Assembly (NCBI RefSeq): GCF_902859945.1
Contig: NZ_CADIKL010000034.1
Span: 27,518 to 91,517, forward strand
DNA length: 64,000 bases
Origin: Paraburkholderia caffeinitolerans
Lineage (GTDB): Bacteria > Pseudomonadota > Gammaproteobacteria > Burkholderiales > Burkholderiaceae
Direction of reading: 5' to 3'
Shown one piece after another: positions 7,450 through 15,954 of the stretch (position 1 is its first letter; every line of letters starts with the position of its first letter). Position numbers and translations under genes: made by a program. The notes under the pieces are model-generated. The model saw only the letters and a list, made by a program, of their open reading frames with translations. It was not told where the DNA came from and made no database searches.

Positions 7450-10400
7450 GCCTGAACGGAACAGTGTGGGCGCCGATCGGGCCCAGCCCTATCAACCAGG
7501 GGGCGATCACCTCGAACGGCCAGGTCACGGCGATCGCGGTTCATCCGACCAACTCCAACATCGTCTACATCGGCACGGCCTGGGGCGGTGTGTGGATGCG
7601 CAACGGAGGCGCACCCTGGACTCCCATTTTCGACCGGGCGCCGGCGCTGGGCGTTGGCGAGCCGGCTGGGATCGCGATCGACCCGGTCGACCCCAACATC
7701 GTCTATGTGGGGACCAGCAGCCGGGACGGCTCGCAGTTCTCGGGAGAGGCGACGCAGCCGCCGGCCGGGCTGTTCAAATCGACCGATGGCGGTGGCAGTT
7801 GGGTCCGGCTCGGTTCCGGGTATCCGTCGAGCGCGCCGAGCAATGCGAGTCAATTCTTCAACCAGATCATCAACATCGTCATCGTCGATCCGGCGAACCA
7901 TCTGGTCGTGTACCTCGCGACCAACTTTGGCATGTTCGTTTCCGGCGATGGCGGGCTGAACTGGACGCAGGGAGCGTTGCCGTTCGGCGACGTCCGCTCG
8001 CTGGTGCTCGACCCGACATCGCCGGCCGGCGCTCGCATCCTTTATGCGGGCGTGACCAGTGCCGGCATTTTTCAATCGAAAGATGGCGGTCAGACGTGGG
8101 CGCTGATCCTGAGCGGCGCCACCCCGGTGGTCGCGAACGAGCTTTGCCCCACGCCGCCATGCGTCCCGGGCCGCAGCGTCGGGAAGTTCATCGTTGCGCT
8201 GGCGCCGCCACTCTCTCCGCCCGTCGCGAGTGGCATCCAGGTGCTCTACGCCACGATGGTGGGACGGCCGGTGAATCGGCCGCCGCTGCCCACCGATGCG
8301 CCCGATCCCGTGGGTGTGTTCAGGAGTACGGATCAAGGTCTGACGTGGACCCTGCAGACGCCGCCCGGTTCGGGCAAACCGCCCGGCTTCGGCATGCCGC
8401 TCAACACACAGGGCGGGTACAGCTTCCATATGGCCGTCGATCCCGCTTCGCCTGGGGATGGCAGCCACGACATCCTCTATTTCGGCACGGTCGGTCAGGC
8501 GCGCTCGACGGATTCGGGCCAGACATTCACGCCGCTGACGGGACTGCACGCCGATACGCATGCGTGGACGTTCGTGCCGCAGTCGGGTCCGCTTTCGACC
8601 GTCTATTGCGGCAATGACGGCGGGGTCTTCCGCAGCACCGGCGGCAGCACCGCTTTTACCTCCCTCAACGGGGATGGCTTGCAGACCGCGCTGTTCTACA
8701 ACCTCGACGTCAAGCGGGATCCGGGGGCGAGCGTGACCTTGGGCGCGCTGCAGGACAACGGCATCGTCACCAACGCAACCCCCGCCGTGTTCCCGGCCTG
8801 GACCGATGGCGTAGGCGGCGATGGTTTCGACGTCGCGCACGACGGACAGAACGCGACGAAGGTCTACGGCAGGAGCAACGCCAACATCTTCCGTTCGACG
8901 AACAACGGGGACAGCTACAGCAGCATTTCGCCGCCGTGGTCGGCTGCGGAATCGAACGTCTATCTGTCGGCCGTCGCGGTCGACCCGAGCACTGCTGGCA
9001 CCGTCTATGCGGGCAGCAACGCAAACCTCTGGCAAAGCACCGACAGCGGAGCGACTTGGCCCAAGAAGGTGCCGATACCAGGGACTGCGAACGAGGTCGA
9101 TGTTGCGCCGACCAACAACAACAACGTGGTAGTGGCCGTCGGCGGCCGGGTTCTGGTGTCGACGAATGCTAATGGCGCGTACACGCTGACCAATCTCACA
9201 CGCGACTTGCCTGGGCGGTTCGTCGCGCGCGTGGCGTTCGATCCCAACGACCCGGCGACTATCTATGCCGTGCTAGGCGGGTTCAGTGGCTTTGCGGGCG
9301 GCCACGTGTTCCGGACCACGATTGCGGATACGACGTGGACCGATATCTCCCCGCCGCTCGATCTGCCGTTCAATGCCATCGCGCTCGACGGAAGCACCAC
9401 GCCTACGACGATCTACACTGGCACGGATTTTGGCGTGCTCCGGTCGGTCGATGGCGGCGCCAACTGGGGCGTGCTCGACGATCTGCACTTTCCGCGCGCG
9501 CCGGTGTTCGAACTGGTTTTCCACGCGGGCGAACTGCGGGCGGCGACGTTCGGGCGCGGCGTGTTCTCCTTCCTCAAGCCGGCGGGGCCGGTGATTGCGG
9601 TCAATCTTTCCGGCAACCTCGCCTTCGGCACGGTTTGCCGGGGATCGACGCAATACCAGACGATCACGGTCTACAACGTGGGCGTGAAGGATCTCGTCAT
9701 CACGAGCGTGCAACGGCTCATGGGCTCGACCGATTTCACGGTGCTCGCGAATCCGGGGACGCCGCTCAGCCTCGCGCCCGGCGAGGAAATCGCATTCACG
9801 GTGGCGTTTACGCCAACCGGGGCGCCTGGCTTCGAGGCCGCGACGATCCGGATCATCACGAACGATCCGAATGCGCCGGCGGTGGATATGCTGGCGACGG
9901 CGCTCATCGGCAGCGGCCGGGTAGCGACGGCAATCGCTCAGGCGGGCAGCTTCGGAAGCGTCTGCCTCGGCTCGAAGGCCGATCAGCTACTGACGATCAA
10001 CAATCGCGGGACGTGTCCGTTGTCGATTTTCGATATCGTCGGATCGCCGGACTTCCTTGCGCCGAGTGTGCTGGCTTATCCGTTGCGGGTCGGCGCCGGC
10101 GAGTCGATCGATGTGATTGCGCGATTCGAGCCGACCGGGTTCTTTGGCGCGAAAGCCGGAACGATCACGATCGTCAGCGACGACCCGGCCGGGCCGCACG
10201 TCGTCCCGGTCTCGGGGTTCGTGCCGGCGCCAAAGGCGAACCTGATGATCGCCAACACAGGCAGCTTCGGCGAGGTCTGCATCGGCTCGTTTGCAGACGA
10301 GGCACTGATTGTCACCAACAGTGGCAAGTGCACGCTGCTCGTGACCGGCATCTTGTCGTCGTCGAGCGAGTTTCAGGTGCCGGAGGTGCTGTCGTATCCG

Positions 10401-11015
10401 ATCGCGATCGGGCCCGGCGACGCACTGCCGGTCCCGATCCGGTTCAAGCCGCTCAGCTTCGGCGGGACGACTGCGACGATCACGGTGACGAGCGATGATC
10501 CGGCGAGCCCGATCAGCATCGCCGTTTCCGGTGAGGTGCCTTCGGGCAAGTTGACGGTTGCCGGATCGACGTCGTTCGGCGGCGTGAGCGTCGGGTGCTG
10601 CGCGGACCGCACCGTATCGATCTGCAATACCGGTCATTGCGCGTTGAACGTGACCAGCGTGCATTTCCGGCGCAGGAGCCGGCGCTGGAAACTGCTCAAC
10701 AATCCGTTCCCGGCAGCACTGCATCCGGGTTCGTGTCTTCCGGTCGTCATTCAGTATCGCGCCGGCGAGAAATGCCCGCGTCCCTGCGAACTGGTAATCG
10801 AAAGCAACGATCCGGCGATGCCCGTGAAATATGTCGAGGTACTGGCTCACACGCTCTGGGAGGAATGCGATAAGGATTGCCGCGATCGCGCTTCGGACGA
10901 CGACGAGTGCCACCGCGATCGTTGTTGCGGGAAATGCTCGCCTTGCCCGCAGGGCTACCCGTGCTGCGACGACGATGATGACGATGACGACAACGAGGGC
11001 GATGGGTGCCGATAA
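7446..11015 (+). CDS. 1189-residue beta-propeller protein with four anchor-D repeats and Cys/Asp tail
   Basis: Residues 1 to about 710 hold many BNR/VPS10-like repeats (VYIGT, STDGGGSW, STDQGLTW, STDSGATW, SVDGGANW), a seven- to ten-bladed sialidase-type propeller. Four Ig-like repeats of about 105 residues follow, starting near 720, 833, 937 and 1040. The first three share FGxVCxGS and NxGxCxL-type motifs; the fourth is divergent and Cys-rich. They resemble choice-of-anchor D / ASPM-SPD-2-Hydin domains. The last 50 residues contain ten Cys and a run of eight Asp. No signal peptide, catalytic sialidase Arg triad or sorting motif is apparent. The domains point to protein or glycan binding, and the tail to metal binding or disulfide cross-linking. 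It is coupled to the small acidic gene upstream and followed by a small membrane protein gene. Confidence 0.8.
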   Translation: MSLNGTVWAPIGPSPINQGAITSNGQVTAIAVHPTNSNIVYIGTAWGGVWMRNGGAPWTPIFDRAPALGVGEPAGIAIDPVDPNIVYVGTSSRDGSQFSGEATQPPAGLFKSTDGGGSWVRLGSGYPSSAPSNASQFFNQIINIVIVDPANHLVVYLATNFGMFVSGDGGLNWTQGALPFGDVRSLVLDPTSPAGARILYAGVTSAGIFQSKDGGQTWALILSGATPVVANELCPTPPCVPGRSVGKFIVALAPPLSPPVASGIQVLYATMVGRPVNRPPLPTDAPDPVGVFRSTDQGLTWTLQTPPGSGKPPGFGMPLNTQGGYSFHMAVDPASPGDGSHDILYFGTVGQARSTDSGQTFTPLTGLHADTHAWTFVPQSGPLSTVYCGNDGGVFRSTGGSTAFTSLNGDGLQTALFYNLDVKRDPGASVTLGALQDNGIVTNATPAVFPAWTDGVGGDGFDVAHDGQNATKVYGRSNANIFRSTNNGDSYSSISPPWSAAESNVYLSAVAVDPSTAGTVYAGSNANLWQSTDSGATWPKKVPIPGTANEVDVAPTNNNNVVVAVGGRVLVSTNANGAYTLTNLTRDLPGRFVARVAFDPNDPATIYAVLGGFSGFAGGHVFRTTIADTTWTDISPPLDLPFNAIALDGSTTPTTIYTGTDFGVLRSVDGGANWGVLDDLHFPRAPVFELVFHAGELRAATFGRGVFSFLKPAGPVIAVNLSGNLAFGTVCRGSTQYQTITVYNVGVKDLVITSVQRLMGSTDFTVLANPGTPLSLAPGEEIAFTVAFTPTGAPGFEAATIRIITNDPNAPAVDMLATALIGSGRVATAIAQAGSFGSVCLGSKADQLLTINNRGTCPLSIFDIVGSPDFLAPSVLAYPLRVGAGESIDVIARFEPTGFFGAKAGTITIVSDDPAGPHVVPVSGFVPAPKANLMIANTGSFGEVCIGSFADEALIVTNSGKCTLLVTGILSSSSEFQVPEVLSYPIAIGPGDALPVPIRFKPLSFGGTTATITVTSDDPASPISIAVSGEVPSGKLTVAGSTSFGGVSVGCCADRTVSICNTGHCALNVTSVHFRRRSRRWKLLNNPFPAALHPGSCLPVVIQYRAGEKCPRPCELVIESNDPAMPVKYVEVLAHTLWEECDKDCRDRASDDDECHRDRCCGKCSPCPQGYPCCDDDDDDDDNEGDGCR

Positions 11016-11036
11016 AACTTCTTTTAGGAGATCAAA

Positions 11037-11297
11037 ATGAGAGACGGCATCAGACGCTTGTTCTGGGTCGAGGTCGGCCTGGCCACGATCACGGGACTGT
11101 TGGCCATCGTCACGGCGATCGTTCCTGACTGGATCGAGTTCGTGTCGGGCTGGGATCCGGACCGGGGCGACGGGTCGGTGGAGTGGTTGGTCGTCGCCGG
11201 GCTAGGTCTCGTCACCATCGTGCTGAGCGTGGCGGCAATGAAAACATGGCGGCGCGCAGCCGCCATGGTCAGCATCGATCACCTCGAGAGACGCTAA
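11037..11297 (+). CDS. Small two-helix membrane protein
   Basis: 86 residues with two predicted membrane helices, about 9-30 (FWVEVGLATITGLLAIVTAI) and 50-68 (LVVAGLGLVTIVLSVAAM), joined by an acidic loop WDPDRGDGS and ending in a basic tail. AGGAGA sits 6 bases before the ATG. The gene lies 21 bases after the large propeller gene and probably closes that operon. I do not recognise the family; an anchor or assembly factor for the large protein is a guess from position. Confidence 0.6.
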   Translation: MRDGIRRLFWVEVGLATITGLLAIVTAIVPDWIEFVSGWDPDRGDGSVEWLVVAGLGLVTIVLSVAAMKTWRRAAAMVSIDHLERR

Positions 11298-11347
11298 GCG
11301 GACGAACATCAGTTAGCCACGCGGGGTTTCACAAACACTCGCGGCCC

Positions 11348-11490
11348 TTGAGCATGCTGATGCTGTCGATGACGAAGCGCGACGATCATCTGACCTTCGA
11401 TTTCACCGGTATGGCTCCGCAGGCGGGCGTCATCAACTGCACCTATGCGGGCTCGCGCGGCAGCGTGATGCTCGCGCTGCTGCCGACGCT
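11348..11490 (+). pseudogene. Fragment of hydantoinase B / oxoprolinase (HyuB-like)
   Basis: In one forward frame the translation around 11378-11486 reads DDHLTFDFTGMAPQAGVINC followed by TYAGSRGSVMLALLP. This matches the conserved core of HyuB/acetone carboxylase-alpha-type proteins (LTFDFTGT-PQA-GPINCTY). Only about 45 codons remain; there is no start, and the frame runs directly into transposase-like sequence, so it is a remnant. Confidence 0.6.
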
Positions 11491-11664
11491 TCATGGTAGC
11501 GAACTAGGCAAAACACGCCGGGTTGTGGAGCGGACCATCTCGTGGCTTCACAATTCCGCCGACTGGGCATCCGCTTCGAACAGCTCGCTTGCATCCACGA
11601 GGCTTTCCTCAGAATCGCCTGCTGCATCATATGCTGGCGACACCTGCAAAAGTCATTCTGTTAA
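11490..11664 (+). pseudogene. 3' remnant of an IS5-family transposase
   Basis: The first part reads HGSELGKTRRVVERTISWLH, the C-terminal HGSGLGK-RWVVERT block of IS5-family DDE transposases including the catalytic Glu. About 11560 the frame shifts by one base, after which FRRLGIRFEQLACIHEAFLR and IACCIICW continue to a stop at 11662. A single-base deletion has therefore broken the gene, and everything 5' of the VVERT block is missing. No clear inverted repeats were found. Confidence 0.7.
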
Positions 11665-11689
11665 CACCTCTTAGCGGAAACCGACATTT

Positions 11690-11873
11690 CCATTTGGGAT
11701 CTACGAACGTGCGTGTCGATCCCTCGTATTATGTCGATGCGGAGATCGTGTTCCGCGAGCAATTCTGCCCCAGCTGCTGGACGACGGTTCATTCCGGGCT
11801 GGTGCCGAAAGATCATGTTGACGTAATCAGCGGGATGCAGAAGATTGATGCTTCGGGCGCCATCCCGGCGTGA
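11690..11873 (+). pseudogene. Fragment resembling acetone-carboxylase gamma subunit
   Basis: The forward frame ending at the TGA at 11871 reads VDPSYYVDAEIVFREQFCPS then CWTTVHSGLVPKDH. The D-x-E-x-x-FRE-x-x-CP-x-C pattern resembles the C-terminal region of acetone/acetophenone carboxylase gamma-type subunits, which carry a CxxC metal site. There is no start codon of its own, because the frame enters from the IS remnant. Together with the HyuB fragment it suggests the remains of one carboxylase operon interrupted by an insertion sequence. The family call is tentative. Confidence 0.45.
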
Positions 11874-11880
11874 GTGAAGC

Positions 11881-11917
11881 ATGGCGCCGCCGGCGCATTG
11901 CGATCGTGCGGCGCCAT
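11881..11917 (+). terminator. Perfect 10-bp inverted repeat after the carboxylase remnant
   Basis: ATGGCGCCGC at 11881-11890 pairs exactly with GCGGCGCCAT at 11908-11917 around a 17-base loop, followed by the AT-rich ATTATTAA. It could be a weak terminator of the decayed operon or a hairpin in the leader of the SDR gene at 11939. There is no real T-run. Confidence 0.4.
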
Positions 11918-11938
11918 TATTAACCGAGGTCGAAGTCG

Positions 11939-12679
11939 ATGAAACTCAAAGACAAGGTTGCAATTATTACGGGGGCTGCCGCCGGTATCGGATTGGCGAC
12001 GGCGAAAAAATTCGCGAGCGAAGGCGCGATCGTGGCTCTATGCGATCGTTCAGGAGATGCGGCGGAACGCGAGGCGCGAAGCTTGAGCAAGAGCGGCTAT
12101 TCGGCGGTTGCCCGTGCGGTGGATGTGACCGACCGCGCCGGCATCGACGCGCTGGTCGAGGACATGAAGCGCCGCTTCGGCCAAATCGATATTCTCGTGA
12201 ACAACGCTGGCATCACGCAGGACGCGCGGCTCGTGAACATGAGCGAAGCGCAATTCGACAATGTCATCGACGTCAATCTGAAGGGCGTATTCAATTGCAC
12301 GCAGGCCGTTGTCGACACGATGATCGGGCAGCAGCGCGGGGTGATACTCAATGCATCGAGTGTCGTCGGCATTTACGGAAACTTCGGCCAGACGAATTAT
12401 GCGGCCAGCAAATTCGGCGTGATCGGCTTCACGAAGACGTGGGCGAGGGAGCTGGGCCCGAAGGGCATTCGCGTCAATGCGGTGTGTCCGGGTTTCATCG
12501 CGACGGACATTCTCAGCACGATGCCCGACAAGGTGATCGAAGGCTTCAGGAATGCGTGCTGGCAACGGCGTCTCGGCTCACCCGACGAGATCGCGAATGT
12601 CTACGCATTCCTCGCGTCCGACGACGCCAGTTTCGTCAACGGCACGGCCATCGAGGTCTCGGGAGGGCTTTCGGTTTAG
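11939..12679 (+). CDS. FabG-like short-chain dehydrogenase/reductase
   Basis: 246 residues, a classical SDR. It shows the cofactor motif TGAAAGIG (residues 12-19), NNAG (about 90), the catalytic Ser in NASSVVG (about 139), YAASK (Tyr about 153) and the downstream PG segment VCPGFIATDI. An Asp after the second strand (CDRS) favours NADH over NADPH. The family includes 3-oxoacyl-ACP reductases and many alcohol dehydrogenases. It follows remnants of a HyuB/acetone-carboxylase-type operon; in ketone-degrading bacteria such carboxylases are found with an SDR such as 1-phenylethanol dehydrogenase, so a secondary-alcohol dehydrogenase role is possible. A GAGG ribosome site precedes the ATG. Confidence 0.85.
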   Translation: MKLKDKVAIITGAAAGIGLATAKKFASEGAIVALCDRSGDAAEREARSLSKSGYSAVARAVDVTDRAGIDALVEDMKRRFGQIDILVNNAGITQDARLVNMSEAQFDNVIDVNLKGVFNCTQAVVDTMIGQQRGVILNASSVVGIYGNFGQTNYAASKFGVIGFTKTWARELGPKGIRVNAVCPGFIATDILSTMPDKVIEGFRNACWQRRLGSPDEIANVYAFLASDDASFVNGTAIEVSGGLSV

Positions 12680-12709
12680 GTGTGACGGCACACAAATGTG
12701 CGCCGCAGC

Positions 12710-13225
12710 CTACGCGTCGATCAGCTCGTCGAGCCGGAAGCGCGCAATCCGGTAGATCTGATCGAGACTCGCGCGCAATTCGTCGGGGCGGTTGTGGTTC
12801 AGGCGCGCCTCGAAGTTCGCGATGATGCCGTGACGGTCGTAGCCGCGTACCGCGAGAATGAACGGGAATCCAAACTTCTCGCGATACGCGGTGTTCAGAT
12901 ATTGCAGCCGCTCGAACTCTTGCTGCGTGCATTGATCGAGGCCCGCGCCGCTTTGCTCGCGGGTCGATTCGGCGGTCAGCTCGCCACGCACCGCAGCTTT
13001 GCCCGCCAGTTCCGGGTGGGCCATGATAAGCGCTACCTGCCGCGCGATGCCTTCCGTTTCCACGGTGCCCGACATGGTCCGATGCAGCGCATCGATGCTC
13101 GCGAAAGGCCGCTGCTTTGCGGCGATTTCCGCGACCCATGGCGAGTGCTCGAAAACGCCCGCTAACGCCGCAACGAACGCGGCGTCGTTCATCGAATTCA
13201 GTTGTTCCAACGTATAGTGCTTCAT
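12710..13225 (-). CDS. uraD: OHCU decarboxylase
   Basis: 171 residues matching 2-oxo-4-hydroxy-4-carboxy-5-ureidoimidazoline decarboxylase, the last step from urate to S-allantoin. The family hallmarks are visible: the FEHSPWVAE segment (Glu26/His27) and the catalytic His in AHPELAGKA (about His70), plus FGFPFILAVRG near 130. Length is normal for a stand-alone enzyme. Its neighbours fit: a LysR regulator upstream on the same strand and, divergently, an NCS2 purine permease. No urate oxidase or allantoinase is present in the window, so the other steps must be encoded elsewhere. Confidence 0.93.
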   Translation of the reverse strand: MKHYTLEQLNSMNDAAFVAALAGVFEHSPWVAEIAAKQRPFASIDALHRTMSGTVETEGIARQVALIMAHPELAGKAAVRGELTAESTREQSGAGLDQCTQQEFERLQYLNTAYREKFGFPFILAVRGYDRHGIIANFEARLNHNRPDELRASLDQIYRIARFRLDELIDA

Positions 13226-13228
13226 GAT

Positions 13229-13315
13229 TGTGCCTCGCTATTTCGACGCGCCGCGCTCGAACCATGCAGTGAGTGTCGCGCGCCCATCGCCGGTCAGTAG
13301 GTCGGTTAGTCGCTC
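13229..13315 (-). pseudogene. Possible C-terminal remnant upstream of uraD
   Basis: Between the LysR stop and the uraD start, one minus-strand frame reads NERLTDLLTGDGRATLTAWF then ERGASK and a stop 6 bases before the uraD ATG. The coherent helix-like sequence, without a start, looks like the tail of a former protein left by a deletion. I cannot name the parent gene; it may also be chance coding in a GC-rich spacer. Confidence 0.25.
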
Positions 13316-13319
13316 ATTT

Positions 13320-14273
13320 TCATGGCGTTGCCTCTTGCGCGTCCATCAGAGGCTCGTGTTCGATCGACGGCAAGGTCAACCACCATTCTTCCTGGAACGC
13401 TTCCTTGAGAAAGTGAATCAACTCGGCCACCTTGGCTGGAATCAGCTTCGGCGACGGGTACACCACGTGAATCTCCTGATCGGGCAGCACGTGATCGGCC
13501 ATGATCTGCCGCAGGGCGCCGGCGCGAATGGATTCGCTTGCCGCGTAATACGGGACGGCCGTAATGCCCATGTGGTTGCGGGCCGCGGTGATCAGCGAGG
13601 TCAGGTTGTTGGAACGCAGCCGCCCGTTCAGGTACACCGACACACGCTCGCCCGACGGGGTACGCATACGCCAATAATCGCTTTCCTGAACACTGCTATA
13701 AATCAGGCACTCGTGGTTCGTCAGCTCGGTATGTACCCTGGGTTCGCCATGCTGTTCGAGATAGACGGGCGACGCTACCATGATCCAGGGATTCAGCCCC
13801 AGGTAGCGGCCGCCGAGCGATGAATCGGCGAGCGAGCCCAGGCGTATTGCAGCGTCCAGCCCGAGCGCGATGAGGTCGACGTAGCGGTCGTCATGCGTCA
13901 CATCTATGCGCAGGTGCGGATGCGCATGCATGAAGCGGATCAGCAGCGGCGAAATGATCTGCCGCCCGAAGGTGAGAGAGGTGCCCACGCGCAACAGGCC
14001 ATCGATATGCGTGTTGTTATCGGATGCAACGCGCTGCGCTTCTTCGTAGTTGCGGACCACGTCTTTGCATTTTTCGTAGTACCGCGCGCCGATTTCGGTC
14101 AGACTGATCGAACGCGAGTTGCGGTTGAGCAGCCGTGCGTTAAGCTGGCGCTCGATCGAGTTGATGTACTTGGTCACGGTGGGCTGGGTCAGATTCAGCT
14201 CCCGTGCAGCCTTGGAGAAGTTTCCGAGTTCGACTACGCGCGTAAAGACCTGCAATTCCGTGAGTCGATCCAT
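13320..14273 (-). CDS. LysR-family regulator beside purine catabolism genes
   Basis: 317 residues. The N-terminal winged helix-turn-helix is clear (TELQVFTRVVELGNFSKAAR, then LNLTQPTVTKYINSIE), followed by the effector-binding domain (residues about 90-295). The start is the ATG at 14273 with GAGGG upstream; a GTG two codons earlier is also in frame. It is divergent from the NCS2 permease (14464) across a 190-bp intergenic region and lies upstream of uraD on the same strand. By the usual LysR arrangement it probably controls the permease and perhaps uraD, with a purine breakdown product as effector; the ligand is not deducible. Confidence 0.88.
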   Translation of the reverse strand: MDRLTELQVFTRVVELGNFSKAARELNLTQPTVTKYINSIERQLNARLLNRNSRSISLTEIGARYYEKCKDVVRNYEEAQRVASDNNTHIDGLLRVGTSLTFGRQIISPLLIRFMHAHPHLRIDVTHDDRYVDLIALGLDAAIRLGSLADSSLGGRYLGLNPWIMVASPVYLEQHGEPRVHTELTNHECLIYSSVQESDYWRMRTPSGERVSVYLNGRLRSNNLTSLITAARNHMGITAVPYYAASESIRAGALRQIMADHVLPDQEIHVVYPSPKLIPAKVAELIHFLKEAFQEEWWLTLPSIEHEPLMDAQEATP

Positions 14274-14463
14274 GTGCACCCTCGATTATGGTGCGCTCAA
14301 TATAGGCTAACTTTCCGCGTGATTGGTGAGCCGATTCCTATTCATTCCATAACAGAATATGTGGTATGCCGTTTCATCCCGTTGTACTGTAAATTTGGTC
14401 TGCCTAGCATCCGTAAAGGCCTTGGTGTTCGCGGTCTGCCTATAACAGGAAACAGGAGGGGAC
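14274..14463. promoter_or_regulatory. Divergent promoter region, LysR / purine permease
   Basis: 190 bp between two divergent starts. AT-rich patches such as ATTCATTCCATAACAGAATATG lie near the middle and are the likely promoter/operator zone for both genes. The permease start is preceded by AGGAGGGG. Exact LysR boxes (T-N11-A) are too loosely defined to assign by eye. Confidence 0.45.
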
Positions 14464-15810
14464 ATGGAAAATTCAGTGCATCCGGTCGACGAAGTACTGC
14501 CATTCGGGCAAATGTTGACCGTCGGGATTCAGCACGTACTGGTGATGTATGCAGGAGCGATCGCCGTGCCGTTGATCATCGGCGCGGCGCTCAAGTTGCC
14601 GAAGGATCAGGTCGCGTTCCTGATCAGTTCCGATTTGTTCGCGTGCGGGATCGTTACGATGATCCAGTGCATCGGCGTCTGGAAATTCGGTATCCGCTTA
14701 CCGGTCATCATGGGGGTCAGCTTCGCGCCGGTCGGGCCGATGGTGGGAATGATAGGCTCGGGCATGGGCCTAACGGGTATCTATGGCGCAACCATAGCGG
14801 CAGGTATTTTCGGCATCATCGTTGCGCCATTCTTCGGCAAGCTGATGCGCTTTTTCCCGCCCATCGTCACCGGCACAATTATTTTGACGATCGGCGTCAC
14901 GCTGTTTCCGGTCGCGATTACCTGGGCGGGCGGCGGGCATGGCTCACCCGGTTTCGGCGATCCGCTCAATCTCGCGATCGCGTCGATCGTGCTGGTCACG
15001 ATTCTTCTGATCAATAAGTATGTCAAAGGGTTCTTTGCAAACATCTCGGTGCTGCTCGGCATGATCGTGGGGTTTGTACTGATGCTGGCGTTCGGGCTCG
15101 TGAACTTCTCCGGAGTCGGGCAGGCGGCCTGGTTCGCGCCGGTCTATCCGTTCGCCTTCGGTATGCCGACCTTCGATTTCGCGGCGATTGCGTCGCTGTG
15201 CCTCGTGATGATCGTCGTGATGGTGGAATCGCTCGGCATGTTCCTCGCGCTCGGCGAACTCACGCAGCGTCCGGTCAACCACATCGATGCGGCGCGCGGG
15301 CTGCGCACGGACGGGCTCGGCACGCTGATCGGCGGCATCTTCAATACGTTCCCGCACTCGTCGTTCTCACAGAACATCGGCCTCGTGGGGATTACCGGCG
15401 TGCGCAGCCGCTGGGTGGTCGTCGTGTCTGGCGCCTTGCTGACGTCGCTGGGTCTGTTGCCCAAGCTGTCGAACCTGATTGCGTCGATTCCGGTGGTGGT
15501 GCTGGGCGGTGCGGGCATCGCGATGTTCGGGATGGTGGCCGCCACCGGCATCAAGATCCTCAGCCACGTCGACTACGGCAAGAAGAACAACCTGCTCATC
15601 ATCGCGATTAGCTTGGGCGTGGGCGTCATTCCGCTGGTTTCCCCGACCTTCTTCCACAAGTTGCCGGCCTGGACCGGTGCGCTCACGCACAGCGGCATTA
15701 CGCTCTCCGCGATCGCTGCGATCGTGCTGAACGCGATGTTCAATCGCGCCGAGACGGTCGAGGAAGTCGAGCAGGAACTGGCGGGTGACTTCCGCAACAC
15801 CCCGCACTAA
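14464..15810 (+). CDS. NCS2 nucleobase:cation symporter (xanthine/urate permease)
   Basis: 448 residues and about 12-14 membrane segments, the usual size for nucleobase:cation symporter-2 proteins. Family features are visible: IQHVLVMYAGAIAVPLIIG in the first helix, VESLGMFLALGE with the conserved Glu in the middle, and FNTFPHSSFSQNIGLV, the Gln-Asn signature of the substrate region. It imports a purine base with a cation across the inner membrane. With uraD and LysR next door, xanthine or urate is more likely than uracil. AGGAGGGG gives a strong ribosome site, and a perfect terminator follows. Confidence 0.88.
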   Translation: MENSVHPVDEVLPFGQMLTVGIQHVLVMYAGAIAVPLIIGAALKLPKDQVAFLISSDLFACGIVTMIQCIGVWKFGIRLPVIMGVSFAPVGPMVGMIGSGMGLTGIYGATIAAGIFGIIVAPFFGKLMRFFPPIVTGTIILTIGVTLFPVAITWAGGGHGSPGFGDPLNLAIASIVLVTILLINKYVKGFFANISVLLGMIVGFVLMLAFGLVNFSGVGQAAWFAPVYPFAFGMPTFDFAAIASLCLVMIVVMVESLGMFLALGELTQRPVNHIDAARGLRTDGLGTLIGGIFNTFPHSSFSQNIGLVGITGVRSRWVVVVSGALLTSLGLLPKLSNLIASIPVVVLGGAGIAMFGMVAATGIKILSHVDYGKKNNLLIIAISLGVGVIPLVSPTFFHKLPAWTGALTHSGITLSAIAAIVLNAMFNRAETVEEVEQELAGDFRNTPH

Positions 15811-15845
15811 CACGCGGATCACGGCCGCACGGCTTTTGCATGTAT

Positions 15846-15885
15846 AACGGCCGCGCCGCGGGATTAACCGCGGCGCGGCCGTTTT
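15846..15885 (+). terminator. Rho-independent terminator of the purine permease gene
   Basis: A perfect 16-bp stem (AACGGCCGCGCCGCGG with its reverse complement) and a 6-base loop GATTAA, ending in TTTT. It follows the permease stop by 36 bases and sits before the convergent hydrolase gene. Confidence 0.85.
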
Positions 15886-15954
15886 ACGGAACAGGCCTTG
15901 AACCGAAAGCGTTCACGCGCCGCGCTGTGCCGCGCGGCGCACCACGCACTGCCG

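Noticed and set aside
10970..11000. GAC/GAT repeat run at the end of the propeller gene
   Set aside because: Considered as a microsatellite; it is in frame and encodes the poly-Asp tail, so it is treated as part of the protein.
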